NCBI GenBank assembly: GCA_034406715.1
Contig: CP137865.1
Location: forward strand, 1,488,001 to 1,552,000
Origin: Rhodotorula mucilaginosa
Taxonomy: Eukaryota > Basidiomycota > Microbotryomycetes > Sporidiobolales > Sporidiobolaceae
Direction of reading: 5' to 3'
DNA: 64,000 nt
Part shown: in pieces, positions 12,001-23,484 of the stretch
How positions within the stretch are numbered: position 1 is the first letter of the stretch
How the letters are laid out: each line of letters begins with the position of its first letter
Program-made: the position numbers and the translations under genes
The notes under the pieces: model-generated
Seen by the model: the letters and a program-made list of their open reading frames with translations, nothing else
The model's database searches: none
Told to the model about the DNA's origin: nothing

Positions 12001-12847
12001 ATGCGCATGAACGGCTGGATCGACGGCGGCGAAAAGTACTACCTCCTCGGGAACCCGATCACGTGGTGGATCAGCTCGGTCAGCTTGGGGGTGTGGGCCC
12101 TGACGCTCTTGTGGCACCTCATGCGGTTCCAACGCAAGATCAACGACTTTGCGCCGGGTGAGTACCTCTTCCTTGTCTTGCTTGCGGGCTTTATCTCCCG
12201 CGCAGGTACGGATGACTCACATCGTTGCTACAAAAAGGCGAATGGAACCACTTCCTGTATCTGTCAAAGATCGCGTTCGGCGGCTGGGCGTTCCACTTCC
12301 GTGAGTCGGAGCGTCGACTCTCTTCGCTGGAGGACACGTCAGTCGAGTACGATACTAATACTTCTACTTTGGCTTCCAGTTCCGTTCTTGATCATGGTAC
12401 GGTGCCGGAGATCTGTGCAGTCGGCGACACTTGGCGAGCATGCTGACCTCCTCATCCGCTGACAGGGTCGCGTCACTTATCTGCACCACTACGTGAGTGA
12501 AACTATACGGGATTCTTTCGACAGGCGATAAGCTAATAGAAACGTTCCAATCCGCAGCTTCCGACTCTGTGGTTCTCGGTCTTGATGTCGGGCGTCCTCT
12601 TCGACCACTTCATCTTCAAGTCTCGCCGCTTCACGCACCGCACGAAAACGATCTTCTTCGCCTTGATCATCGCCATCATCGTCGGCACGTGGTGGTACTT
12701 CAAAGACTGCGCCTGGGGCATCGAGGGTCCGGCGGCCGTGACCATGAAGGACCGCAAGTGGCGGAAGGTGCGTCCAGCTCGTTCCGGCACTCTCTCAGTT
12801 CCCACGCTGATGCTCCTGCCGCGCAGACTTGGAACATCTACGACTAG
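9012..12847 (+). CDS. PMT2: Protein O-mannosyltransferase, PMT2 subfamily
   Basis: Fourteen exons give 877 residues. PMTs transfer mannose from dolichyl-phosphate-mannose to Ser/Thr of secretory proteins in the ER membrane; Pmt2-type proteins normally pair with Pmt1-type. A Ser/Ala and Asp-rich cytosolic N-terminus of about 180 residues is followed by the GT39 core: VWDEAHFGKFGAYYL (catalytic DE), FYFDVHPPLGKMLVG, GRFILLDS-like SRFILLDSLLLFF, and the luminal MIR repeats (YGGGLLHSHTQTYP, ATGRNLHSHPISAPVS, WGFKQVEVSC). The C-terminal membrane part has RVTYLHHYLPTLWF and ends TWNIYD. The AHFGKFG motif marks the PMT2 group. Exon 11 is 17 nt (12380-12396), exon 12 is 27 nt and exon 14 is 21 nt; all keep the frame. 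Confidence 0.96.
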
Positions 12848-13025
12848 ACGATCTGTAGCTGTCCGCCCCCCGGCTCTCCAGATGTCTCCGACAACTTTAT
12901 CCCATGGACGTTCTCTCGCCAGCGCGCCCGTTTCTTTTGCTAGCTTCCGTCCTTTCACGACAATCCGCAAATACTCGCAAATGTAACAGCACTTGTCTAC
13001 AGTCATAGTTGGTCTCGACGGCGGG

Positions 13026-14416
13026 CTACAGCTTTGACTTTGTGGACAATGCCGAAAGCAGCTTCATTCCGAGAACCCGTTCGAGCTCTTCCAGTGCCTG
13101 TCTCGATTGACCGAGATTGACGCCTGGACAGGATGCTTTTCTCGAGGTCAGCAAGAGTCTTGGCTTCTCCTAGCGAGCCAGCGTTACCAGCGCAAATGCG
13201 CTCGCAACGCATCTGCAGGACGCGAAAGCACTTACGGATCGTTTTGATGCCCATCTTGGCGGCGGCGGCCAAATTGTGGCCGATGTCGTCCAAGAAGACA
13301 GTCTCTTCGGCTTTGACGCCGAGGCGGTCCAACGCGAGCTGGAAGAACTTGGGGTCCGGTTTCCTAAAAGTCCGAACACGGGTATCAGTCAATTCCAACT
13401 CGTTTCGCGGTCTAGCTCCGTCATCCTCACCGGAGACCTTCAACACAGCTCTCGATGTAGTCGTCAAAGAGAGAGCGCATGACGTCGTTGCCAGCGCCCT
13501 TCTCGTCGCCTGCCCCTTCCTTGAGGGATCTCCTCAGCTCGGCAACATCGACAGCTTTTGCAGCGCTGGCGGGAGGAGCTTGTCGAGACGGGACCGCTCC
13601 CGCAGGGGTAAAGTTGTTGGTCAGAGCGGCGACTTTGTATCGCTTCGATGCTGTCAGGCAAGGGTGTCAGTCTGCGATCGGAACGGCGAGGATCCTGCTG
13701 GTCGAGAGCGAACCGACCTCGGAGCGAATTGATGGCGTCGACGACGAGAGGGTCCGGTTCGGTCGCCGGCTCCATCATCATGGCCCAGAGCTGTTCGTGC
13801 AAGTTCGTTACTAATCACAGCAGGGTTCTGGCCAAGGCTTCCCGGTACTGAGTGCAACAATTCTAGCACGCACCTGCTTCCCGTCGATGTTGACCCGCTC
13901 CGGAAGCTTCGGACATTCTGCAGGCGCACACGTCAGCTCGTCGTCGAAAGAGCACGCAGAATGGAAGGCGCACCGACGCCGACCCGCTTGCAATACTTGC
14001 GATACGACTCGTTGCAGAATGCGACGTCGCTCAAGCGGCGACCGAATTCGGCGTAGAACTCGTCCTGACTGATCTCGCTCCGCTCAAAACGCTGGAACGG
14101 ACCCTCGTCGCCCATCGCCTGTGTCTCGAACGGGTCAGCCGTGCCGCAAAGCGAGTGTCTGACTGCATGTGGGGCAGCTCGAGGAGAAAGGAGGTCGTAC
14201 GGTGATGGCAGCGTTGATCCAGTGCTTCGGGAGGCCATAGTGCCGCTCAGCAACGCCTACGCCTTCGATCGGCGAACCGACCACGACTCCGCCGCTGTAA
14301 ACAGAAAATGCCGGTCAATCAGACAGCCGAACTCCGGCGTTTCGAGAGCGGGGGCGCATAGCCCGCCCGAGCAGCTTGGAGACGTACATGTCAAAGATGA
14401 CGGCTTTATAAACCAT
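13026..14416 (-). CDS. HAD-superfamily hydrolase (epoxide-hydrolase N-domain type)
   Basis: The start is MVYKAVIFD at 14416; the first intron (GTACGT donor) splits the following Ile codon. Motif I is FDIGGVVVGSP (nucleophile Asp), motif II VAALTNNFTP, motif III the Lys of RKPDPKFFQLAL, and motif IV VFLDDIGHNLAAA. The protein ends LLSALSTKSKL. It resembles the phosphatase domain found at the N-terminus of soluble epoxide hydrolases and ACAD10 and in many stand-alone fungal proteins. Motif I has Gly where most phosphatases carry the second Asp (D-x-D), as is common in this subgroup, so substrate and activity are open. It converges with PMT2, 178 bases away. At least five exons. Confidence 0.85.
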
Positions 14417-14650
14417 CTTGAACTCGGAACAAGCGCGGAAGTGCGGTTCCGAGGAGTGGAGAGAGCGAGAGAGGAAGCAAAGATGCCGTTTGGTCGAGGC
14501 GGAGATTTCTTTCTAAACTCCTCAGCACCGTGTCCAAGGCAGGGCTTCTATGAATGGCTTGCAAAGTAAACCAGGATCTACTGCGATCGATTCGGCCGCT
14601 GCGAGTAAATCCAAACCGGCTCAGGAGGAGGACCGACGCCGCGCCTCTTC

Positions 14651-17600
14651 TCACATCCTGCGCGCCGACCCGGTTCCGCTCGCGACCCTCCGCATCCCTC
14701 CCGAGTTGGTCGGCTTGTTCGGGTCGAACAACTGCGTAGACCGTGGCGGAGGACGACGCATATCCGGCATCGTCATCAGGTCGGCGGGTGGTCCGGCCGG
14801 CGGCGGCTGCGGTGGCGCGTAGAACGACGGGGGAGCTTGAGTCGGGTGCCTCGCTCCGGCGGGTCCGGGTTGGTAGTTGACCTGAACGGGCGGAGGACCG
14901 ACAGCGGCTTGAGAGAGCCACGCAGAATAGGACGAAGGTTGCAAGTGGTGCTGTTGCTGGTGTGGGTGCTGTTGCGATTGCTGTTGGAGTTGTTGCTGCT
15001 GCTGATGCGGATGCGGGTGTTGAAGAACATGTGAAGATGGCGCCTGGACTGCAGTGCCGTACTGTGTGTATCCATTCGGTGCGGACGGAGGCGGACCGGC
15101 TGGCAATCCGGCGTAAGCTCCCGACGGGCGCGTCCACGCACCCTGAACCGGAGGAGGAGGAGGCGGCGGCGGCGGGGTGGGCATCGGGCCGCTGCCAACA
15201 GGACGCGATAGCGGAGGAAAGCCCGGAGCTCCTCCATTGCCGTGAGGGGCGGAGGAAGAAGCGAGCGAGGCGAGACTGCTGCCGCCGTGCGTCGCGCTCA
15301 AAGCACCGACTTGCTGATCGCCGCTTTTGATGTGAGGGGAGGAAGACGAGCCGGCGCTCGTCGGAGGTGCTGTCTGCGCAGACGACGCTGCCGCAGCCGC
15401 CGCCCAAGATGGTTTCGCCGGCAAACTCGGGTGCAACGGGCTCGGTTCCCGCGAGCTCTCTTCGCCGCCGTCTTCCACCTCCCGCGGCCGATCTGGTCGT
15501 CCCCTTCGACCAACGATCGTCGCTTTCCTTCCATGCCTCTTCCCATCCGAGCTTCCCCCACCGCCGCCGGCCAAGGACGACGGCCCGCTCCCGCCTCCGC
15601 CACCAGCGCTCGAACCGACCTCGCTCGAATTCTCACCCGCGAGGCTCGCTTCGGGACTATCGTCCGCGGCTCCGCTCGTCGCGCTCGGGCTCCGTCGGGG
15701 AGAAGAAGAAGCAGCATCGTCGCTCAACGGCGCCGACGAAGAGTGCACGCTCGCCCCACTCCCGAGTGACTGCGTCGTCGATTGACTGAGCCGCCTCAGA
15801 CTGTTGGGGCCACTGCTCGTGCCGCCTCGAACGGCGACGCGGGACGCACTCGACGACGCGCCGAGCGAGAGGGTGCTCGCGGACCGCAGACCCGCTTCGA
15901 CGGCGACGGCGGCGTAAGGCTGAGGGGGGCCGACGACACCCCCGCCGGCGGTGACGATCGCTCCTTCGGGGAAGCGCATCAAGTAGCCCGCGTCCGGGTT
16001 TGCGCTCGCCGATGCCGACGATGGGCCGGACGGTGGCTGCTGCTGCTGTGAGGGCGGGTACGAGTTGCCCGAGCTGCCCGCCGAGAGCGCCGGCGAGGGA
16101 AGGTTGCGGTGCCATGACGCGGACGGGGTCATGGCCGCACCGGAGGACGCGCCATACTGCAGAGTTGGCGCTGCCGACGCGGTTGCCGGCTGCTGGTACT
16201 GCGGCATCATCATCGGCGGAGCGGGCGGTGACTGCATGCCGCCGTAGGGGGACATCATCGAGGAGTAGGAAGAAGGCGTCTGTGCGAACTCGTTGAGCAT
16301 CGGCGTCGTCGGGTGGTAGGTCCACCCTCCCGTGGCTGGATCAAACGACGGCGCGGCTTGTCGCAGATTCGGCATCGGGTAAGGAATGCCGCCGGAACCT
16401 GCAGGAGGCGCTAGTGGCGGGGGAGGGATCGATCCCGGCTGCTGCTGGTGGTAGTAGCCAAAGTAACCGGACCGCATGCTCGAGTTGGAATCGCTCGCGA
16501 TCGACGGCGGAGGTCGTTGGCCCGAAACCGACAACGCGGCACTGCTGCGCGAAAACGTCGAGCCGGCCGAAGACGGTCGCGTGATCCCGTACCCGAGGGA
16601 GGACTGGATCGACGCAGCATCTTCGCCCGCGTTCGAACTCGCAGCGCTCGTACTCGGCGGCGCGGCGGGCGGCGTCGTTCGAGCAGGCTGCTCGACCGGA
16701 TCCGGTCGGTTAAAGATCCGTTCGCGCGCCTCTTTGTATGCCGCTTCTCGTTCCTCGAGGGTCAAGTCTCGTCGGAGTTTGCTGCGCGTGCTCGTGCTGA
16801 AACTCGAGCTGCCGTCATCGTCGACGTCGGCGGAGGAGGAGGCGGACGAGGTGCCGCGAGATGCCCGCGGCAGGATCTTGAAGACTGGTTGTGGGGGTGG
16901 TGCCGCTGCTGCGACCGAGGCCGCGGGCGAAGAATTGTCGGGAGAAGTGGCGGGAGAGGAGACGGCGGAGGAAGAAGTGCGGGCGACCGACAGGTGCGGG
17001 GCGGGCGAGGCGACCGAGGGTGTCGAATCTGGCGCGGGGACATAGGAAGCGAGTTTCTTGCTCGGACTTGTTTTTCGCACAGTCTGTGTGTCAGCCACTT
17101 TGGCCAGATGTTTGGATGGAAATGAAATGAAAAGAGCACTCACATGGATGCAATCTCGCTCTTGACGAGAACGACCACTCCCTGCGGCTGCCCGGTCGCG
17201 GGGTTGATCATCCCGGCATTCCACATCGTGGGCGGGGCCGGTTCGACTTCGCGCGTGATGCCAAACATGTCGGCGAGGCGGTGAATCAGCAGGCGCTGGT
17301 ACGAGTTGAGGCCGGGCTGGAAATGCGGCGGCGCGAGGGGCAGGCGAGTCATCCTGCGAGCGGTTTACAAGGCGTTAGCTCTCTTGCCGTCCGTTCCCAC
17401 ACGAGAGTATCCGAAAAGACGCACGTTTGGTTGAGGATGAAGCGTTCGAGCTCGACTTCGGCGCGCAAGAGGAGGAATCGGTCTCTCGGGTGATTCAGAG
17501 CCCCGTGCAAGACTGGGTCGAGCGCTGGCGCCGCTGCTGCCGAGTCCGCGTCGGCGAGATCGCCCGGACTGGCGGTGCCGTACGGAGACGCTGGTGTAGT

Positions 17601-18038
17601 CGCCGAGCCGGAATTCTCCTGCGAGTGCGAGGAGTAGTCGCGGTCGATCGGATCGGAGCTGGAAGTGGGTTCATCCGATCGTCGGTCGCGATCCTCGTTG
17701 GCGCGGTTGGTCGGCGTCGCGGGACGTTTCAGGAGGACGACTTTGCGTTTCGCAGGTTGCGGAATCTCTCCCGGCTGTTGCGGTGCGAGATCTGGCTCGA
17801 CCGGTCCGCTCGGGCGAGGTGACGACGACGTGCTAGCGATGGGAGCCGGGTGAGGCAGCGTCCGGTCTGGCTGCTCATCTTCGTCGTCGATGATTTTCAA
17901 GCTCTCGAGTCGGTCTGCGAGCGCCGGCTGGCCTCGGATCGCGTCCATGTCGTTGCTCGACGCTGCTGCTCCTGCTGCAGCAGCACTTTGTCGCTGTAGC
18001 GAGGGAGGGTCGGCCGCCGCCGCCGCCTCGTCTGCCAT
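14651..18038 (-). CDS. R3H-SUZ domain RNA-binding protein
   Basis: Three exons (17425-18038, 17144-17353, 14651-17066) give 1079 residues. An acidic, Ser-rich N-terminus leads into the R3H domain (about residues 175-250), with NHPRDRFLLLRAEVELERFI and the signature NSYQRLLIHRLADMFGI. A SUZ motif follows: VFKILPRASRG (about 340) and LEEREAAYKEARERIFN (about 395). The rest is long, disordered Pro/Gln/Ser/Tyr-rich sequence with a poly-Gln/His tract around 14940-15020. R3H plus SUZ binds single-stranded RNA; metazoan relatives are R3HDM1/2 and Encore. A role in mRNA control is inferred. The start is the first ATG in frame, MADEAAAAADP. The intron 2 acceptor is a weak AAG. Confidence 0.9.
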
Positions 18039-18462
18039 CTTGAACAAGCTCTCGCACAGCTTTCTCCGTCGGCGGAGAGCGGCGATGAGGGTCTCCGATG
18101 ACCGCGTCGAGAGAAGAAGAAGAAAGGCGACGAGTCGAACTCGGCGTCCCGGGGGGACTCGCAGAGAGCTAGCTGCACGCTCGGCAGTCCAGCAGAATAG
18201 CCTGCGACCTGGTCCGCTCGCAGCAAGCTGGCTGGGCCGTCGCTGGTGAGCGTTCCGAGCAAAGGCGTCGTTCAGTCTCGCGGCATGCGGCTAAATTCGC
18301 TGAGCTCCAACATCAAGGTCTACGAGTACGAGTGCCCGAGATTTCATAAACACAGAGTCTGGTACTAGGACCAACGGAAAATGCAAGGGAAAAAAAAAAG
18401 CTCGTTGCGACTCGACTAGTCTTTGAGCTGTTACCGGGCTCGATTGCAGCGAGTGTAGGTGA
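18039..18462. other. Intergenic
   Basis: Promoter side of the R3H-SUZ gene and 3' side of MYND-A. An A-rich run of 10 (about 18390-18400) lies just past the MYND-A stop. No gene is seen. Confidence 0.5.
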
Positions 18463-19519
18463 CTACGGATGCACAGCCGGCGGCATGGTCCCGTCTTCCC
18501 TTTGCGCCAGGTACCGCACGTCCTCGTACTTGGCGAGCAGGGGCGGGCGCAGCTGGGCGACGATGCGCGGGTCGATATTCGACCGGTCGAGCGCCGCAAT
18601 GGCACGGTCGCGCGCGAGGTAGAGGAGCGGCAGCCACGGGGTCACCTGCGGTATCGACGTCATCATTCTCATGACGTGGTAGTCGACCGTGCATTGGAAC
18701 AACGTCTGCCGCAAGAACGCGTTGAGCTCTTTGATCAGGCGCGCCGTCCCGTGCACGGCCTCGTTGTCTTGCGCGATCACGAACCCGTACGCGACGCCGG
18801 CGAGGGTCATACAATGCGCCATCTGGATCCAGGGCATGCTGGAAGGAACCGAGGTGACTGGCTTGTCGTCGTCGGCGTCCGGAGGGTCGTACAGGTTGGC
18901 GAGCTGGATGCGCGCCATCGTGATCGCGTCCTCGCGAACGTCGTCGACCTCGCGCGCGGGTGTCGGATCGGTCGTAGGCGTCACCAGCAAAGCCAAGACG
19001 TCCTGGTGTCCGTTCCGGGGCTCAGAGGTCATCCTCATCCATACAAGAAGCGGGGGGAAACTCACCGACCAATCTTCGAGCGAAGTCGCAGCTTGCATGA
19101 CTTGTCGAACCGGCATAACGTTGTCGTACCCAGGCGGCGCCCCCCTCCCAAATTGATACATCCCGTCCGACAAGACTTTGAAGTCGGCGAGCTCTTGCTT
19201 CGTGAGGGGCGCTTGACGGAAGATGGTCTGCTCGGCTTGGCAGAGGTGTTTGTGCACGGGCCAGAGCTAGAAGGAGCATGTGGTGGGACGACATCGTCAG
19301 GTTTGTTCTCGTGTCATTCTCGACACCAAGCGTGGGAATCTGTCGGAGAAACCGACAGGTGAGGCAGGAGGGAGTGGGAAAGGCGGAGAAGTCCTGGCTC
19401 ACCGTCGTCTGACACTGCGCGCTGCAGAACCAGATGTTTTTGCACGCCGAACATCTCGAGGTCGCCTTGCGCTCGCAGAGTGCGCAGTCGGGCGTGGTGT
19501 CGTCTCGAGGGGTCGACAT
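18463..19519 (-). CDS. MYND-finger protein A (tandem family)
   Basis: Three exons (19403-19519, 19066-19266, 18463-19002) give 285 residues. The MYND zinc finger is complete: C12, C15, C23, C26, C32, C36, H44, C48 (CALCERKATSRCSAC, then NIWFCSAQCQ, then LWPVHKHLC). Intron 1 lies between the sixth and seventh ligands. A linker with FRQAPLTKQELADF leads to an all-helical C-terminal domain of unknown family (DDVREDAITMARIQLANLY, LARDRAIAALDRSNIDP) that ends EDGTMPPAVHP. MYND fingers bind short Pro-rich peptides and usually mediate protein contacts; no SET domain is present. I chose the ATG giving MSTPRDDTTPDC because B and C start equivalently. The intron 2 donor here is GTGAGT. Confidence 0.85.
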
Positions 19520-19841
19520 GCTGTCGAGTTTTGGATCGTCTGCCGGACAGGAGGTCAGCTCCGCGCCACTCATCGCGTGGAGCAATTCGGCCGTACGTAC
19601 ACGGGGAGGCGAGGCGTACACACCGAGTCTGTAGCTCAGCGACCGGGGAGAGGACAAGCTCGAAGTCGCGGTCCGTTGGTGGTCGAGCGATCAGAGTCCA
19701 GGAGCTGTCAAAGGCAGCGGGGGCAGCGCGCATGAGTAGGCGCTTCCGAGCGCGAAAGGAGCAGCGGGCGTCTATGACGGTATAGAGGGCAGCGTATGCG
19801 ACAGTCAGGAGTTGCGATAAACAACGAGTCCTTGCTGCCAG

Positions 19842-19851
19842 CACGTGAAAT
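19842..19851 (-). promoter_or_regulatory. Conserved CACGTGAAAT box upstream of MYND-A
   Basis: The E-box-like CACGTGAAAT lies 323 bases upstream of the MYND-A start. The same ten bases occur at matching distance upstream of MYND-B and MYND-C. The rest of 19520-20191 shows no gene. Confidence 0.5.
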
Positions 19852-20191
19852 GCTGCCCTCGAGCATGCAAAGAGGTTCCTTCGGGATCTTCGCGGTAGAC
19901 TTAGGGCGCAGTGGTACTTGAAGAAGATGCACTTTGAAATGTATCAATGTTTGCGGGAGGTGTGTGCGTCGGAGACATGCTGCCCCGAGTTCAAATTTCC
20001 CGAGTTTCGGATCGCGATAAAAGATCCAGTTGTGCGCTCCCGCCATTGAGATCCGGCTATGTCATAACCCAGTAGGGATTTTCAGCGATTTGCGCTGGGT
20101 CGGAGTTGGTTCGCCAAACTATCGCGATCCGAATTGCCCTCCTCTCAGGTTTGCCACCGCCATGGATGTGAAATCGATGGCGCCGAGTGAG

Positions 20192-21249
20192 CTACGGATG
20201 CACGGCCGGAGGCATGGTGCCGTCTGCTCTTTCCACCAGAGGTCGCACTTCCTCGTACAGGCCAAGGAGAGGTGGGCGCAACCGCGCGACGACGCGTTGG
20301 TCGATATTCGACTTGTCGAGCAAGGCGACAGCGCGGTCGCGCGCGAGGAACTGGAGTGACAGCCACGAGACCAGTGCCGGCTTTGAGGACCGGTAGGTTT
20401 CAACCTGGTAGACGACTAGGCATTGGATCAAGACCTGCCGCAAGTATGCGTTCAGTTCCGTCCTGAGGAGCGTGGTCGCATGCGCGTCGCGGTTGTCTTC
20501 CTCGATGACGGAATCGTACGCAGCGCCGGCCATGGTCATGGCGTACGTCATCATACTCCACGGCGTGTTGACATGTGCGGGTATGGGTGGCGTGGCGCTG
20601 GAAAAGTCCCACAGGTTGGCGAGCTGGGCGCGGGCCATCGTGATCGCGTCTTCCCGGACATCGTCGATCCCGAGGGCGGGTCTGGGCTGCGTCGTTGTAG
20701 GGGACCCGAGCAAGTCCAAGACCTCCTGCACGGGCAGTCAGCACAATCTGTCAGCGAGATCAGGCTCTTCCTGCCCGGCGCTGAAAAGTGCCGTGAAACT
20801 TGCCGACCAGGTTTCGAGCTCGCTCGTGGCAGTCAGCATTTGCCGAACCGTGAAGGGCTTGGGCGGGGTCCCATGGCCAAAGTTGAACTGCTGGTCTGCT
20901 AATGCATCGATGTCGGCAAGCTCTTGCTTCGTGAGCGGCGCTTGATGAAAGATGGACTGGTCGGCTTTGCAGAGGGACTTGTGGACGGGCCAGAGCTGCG
21001 GAGAGGAACGGGGTCATTGCCTGTTTTAGTTCCTTCACTTCTCACTCTCGGCATCGAGCTGGGTGTCGGACGGAGGATCTGAAAGTTGAGGCACGGAGGG
21101 GTGGAGGAGGCGGGCAAGTCCCTGCTTACCGTGGTCTGACACTGCGCGCTGCAGAACCAGATGTTTTTGCACGCCGAACATCTCGAGGTCGCCTTGCGCT
21201 CGCAGAGTGCGCAGTCGGGCGTGGTGTCGTCGTCTCGAGAGGGCGGCAT
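20192..21249 (-). CDS. MYND-finger protein B (tandem family)
   Basis: Three exons (21130-21249, 20804-20998, 20192-20725) give 282 residues with the same plan as A. The MYND finger is DCALCERKATSRCSAC, NIWFCSAQCQ and LWPVHKSLC, then IFHQAPLTKQELADID, then the helical domain (IDDVREDAITMARAQLANLW, LARDRAVALLDKSNIDQ) ending ADGTMPPAVHP. The MYND exon is almost identical to that of A at the DNA level while the other exons have diverged. Intron 2 starts with GCAAGT instead of GT and ends with a normal CAG after a CTGAC branch site, so it is a GC-AG intron. The function is unknown beyond the probable peptide-binding finger. Confidence 0.85.
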
Positions 21250-21578
21250 GCTGTCGAGTTTTGGATCGTCTGCCGGACAGAAGGAGGTCAGCTTCTTGCA
21301 GCTCAGCGACTCGGGTGAGGTAGTCGTACGCACATACAGAGCGCACTCGAGAAGTGTGCCGTGCTCTATCAGCTTCGCTTGTTGCAGATCGCAGCTGACG
21401 ACTTTGTCGAAAATCGGTCGTGCGAGGTACTGGAAGAAGATGTTGAAGCGGGCACGCGGAGTGGCCCTGACGAGTAGGTGGGCCTGACGGGTAGGCGCTG
21501 TTGAGCGAGAGCGGTGGATCCGATGATCCAGGAGGCCGCGTATGCGATGGTCACGAAGCGCGAGAACTGGCTTGGCTG

Positions 21579-21588
21579 CACGTGAAAT
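21579..21588 (-). promoter_or_regulatory. Conserved CACGTGAAAT box upstream of MYND-B
   Basis: Same ten bases as upstream of A and C, 330 bases from the MYND-B start. The remaining sequence of 21250-22091 has no gene. Its part from about 21846 resembles the 3' flank of MYND-B (20086-20160), so the duplication unit included flanking DNA. Confidence 0.5.
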
Positions 21589-22091
21589 CAAATGCGGCCT
21601 CGAGCGGTGCCAACGGAGAAAGACGCACACTCAATTCGTTGCTTCAGTTAGCTCTGACGTAATAGTAGTACACAAGTGCAAAAGAAAGAGACTCGCCGAC
21701 AGTGTAAGGCTATGGGTGCCGTCGAGTATTTCGCGAACCTGAAATCCACGCAAAAGAACTTAGCTCTACTCGCGCACTCTGCTGCAAGTCTCGCCGCCAG
21801 AATTAGTTTGTGCCGACTCCCAGTTGAAGTTTACGCTCAGCTATGCTGGACCGAGGTGGGTTCGCCGAACAATCCCGGTTCGAACTGTCCTCCGCGGGTT
21901 TGCCACTGCCCGACCAAGGCACTGCGGCCACTCTTTGCTCGGCCTTCAGCCTTCCTTGCTCTCTACCAGCCCAATGTTGACAAAGAGGAATAGCACGAAG
22001 AATGCACCGCTATGGGCACTCGGCGCGCGGTTGGGGTTATTCAGACGAGTCCAAACTTTGCGCGGATGTGGAATCGATTGCGCCGAGAGGG

Positions 22092-23145
22092 CTACGGATG
22101 CACGGCCGGGGGCATGGTGCCATCTTCTCTTTCTACCAAATCCCGCGATTCTGTGTGCAGGTCCAGGGGAAATGGGCGCAGCTGCGCGATGATGCGTGGG
22201 TCGACGTTCGACTTGTCGAGCAGAGCGACGGCGCGATCACGCGCCAGGAACTGGAGCAGCAGCCACGGAGCCACTGCCGCCTCCGAGGTCGAGTTGATCC
22301 TGACCTGGTAGTTGACTGTGTATAGGATCAAGACCTGCCGCAAGTATTCGTTCAGTTCCGTCCTCGGGAGCGTAGTCGCCTCCACGGCGCGAGTGCCTTG
22401 CGCAAGTACGCCTGCGTACGCAGAGGTGACCACGCTCATGTGCTGCACCATCAGACTCCACGGCGTGTTCACATGCACGGGTTGCGCATCGTCGGGAACT
22501 TCCCAGAAGTTGGCGAGGCGGACGCGGGCCATCGTGATCGCGTATTCGCGGACGTCGTCGAGCCGGTGGGAAGATCTGGGACCCGACGTTGTAGGGGACC
22601 CTAGCAAGTCTAAGACCTCCTGTACGGGCAGTCAGCACAATCTGTCAGCGAGATCAGGCTCTCCCTGTCCGGTGATGAGAAGCAAAAGGGCCATGAGACT
22701 TGCCGACCAATCTTCGAGCGCACTAGCTGCAGTCAGCGCTTGCCGAACCGTGTAGGGTAGGAACGGACCCGCGCTGCTGGTGTTGTACGTCTCATCCGCA
22801 GAGGCATCAATATCGGCGAGCTCTTGCTGTGTGAGCGGCGCTTGTCGGAAGATGGATTGGTCCGCCTTGCAGAGGGATTTGTGGACGGGCCAGAGCTGCG
22901 GGAAGCGACGGCGTCATTGCCCATTTCAGTTCCTTCTCTTCTCGTTTTCAGCACCGAGCTGGGATTCGGGCGGAGGATCTGCCAAATGAGGCAGAGGGAG
23001 TGCGAGAGGCGGGGCAGTCCTGACTCACCGTCGTCTGACATTGCGCGCTGCAGAACCAAATGTTTTTGCATGCCGAGCACCTCGATGTCGCTTTGCGCTC
23101 GCAGAGCGCGCAGTCGGGCGCGGTGTCGTCTGGAGTAGGGGACAT
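22092..23145 (-). CDS. MYND-finger protein C (tandem family)
   Basis: Three exons (23029-23145, 22704-22895, 22092-22619) give 278 residues. The start is MSPTPDDTAPDCALC. The MYND ligands match A and B; LWPVHKSLC is followed by FRQAPLTQQELADIDASADE. The C-terminal helical domain (LDDVREYAITMARVRLANFW, LARDRAVALLDKSNVDP) ends REDGTMPPAVHP, the same tail as A and B. Intron 2 begins GCAAGT, as in B. A, B and C lie head-to-tail, about 0.7-0.85 kb apart. C is the most diverged of the three in the MYND exon, with about ten silent or conservative differences from A and B. Confidence 0.85.
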
Positions 23146-23474
23146 GGCCGCGAGGTCGATGGGTTTGATGAGGACACTTCTGCCGGACGAGGCGGAGGTC
23201 AGCTCCCTGCGGCTGATCAGATGGTGCGGACGGCCCTTTTGTACATGAAGAGTGTATATGCGGCCTCTCCTCTGGGGCCCGAGGATCGCAGACCGTGTTC
23301 CAAGGGCGAGTCTCCCCGAGTGGTCGAGCGACGAGAGTTGGGGGGAGCTGTCCGTCGACGACAGAAGCGGTGGAGCGGAGCAGTAGGGGGCGCCGAGCTC
23401 GTAACGACAAAGTTGGGCGGCGTATGCAGTGTGGAGCTGCGGGAGAAGCCAGGAGAAGTCCTTGCGCGGCTTGC

Positions 23475-23484
23475 CACGTGAAAT
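23475..23484 (-). promoter_or_regulatory. Conserved CACGTGAAAT box upstream of MYND-C
   Basis: Third occurrence of the box, 330 bases upstream of the MYND-C start. Confidence 0.5.

Noticed and set aside
16448-17125. Long plus-strand Arg-rich ORF opposite the R3H-SUZ gene
   Set aside because: It is the antisense of a repetitive GC-rich coding exon and has no motifs; such shadows are common here.
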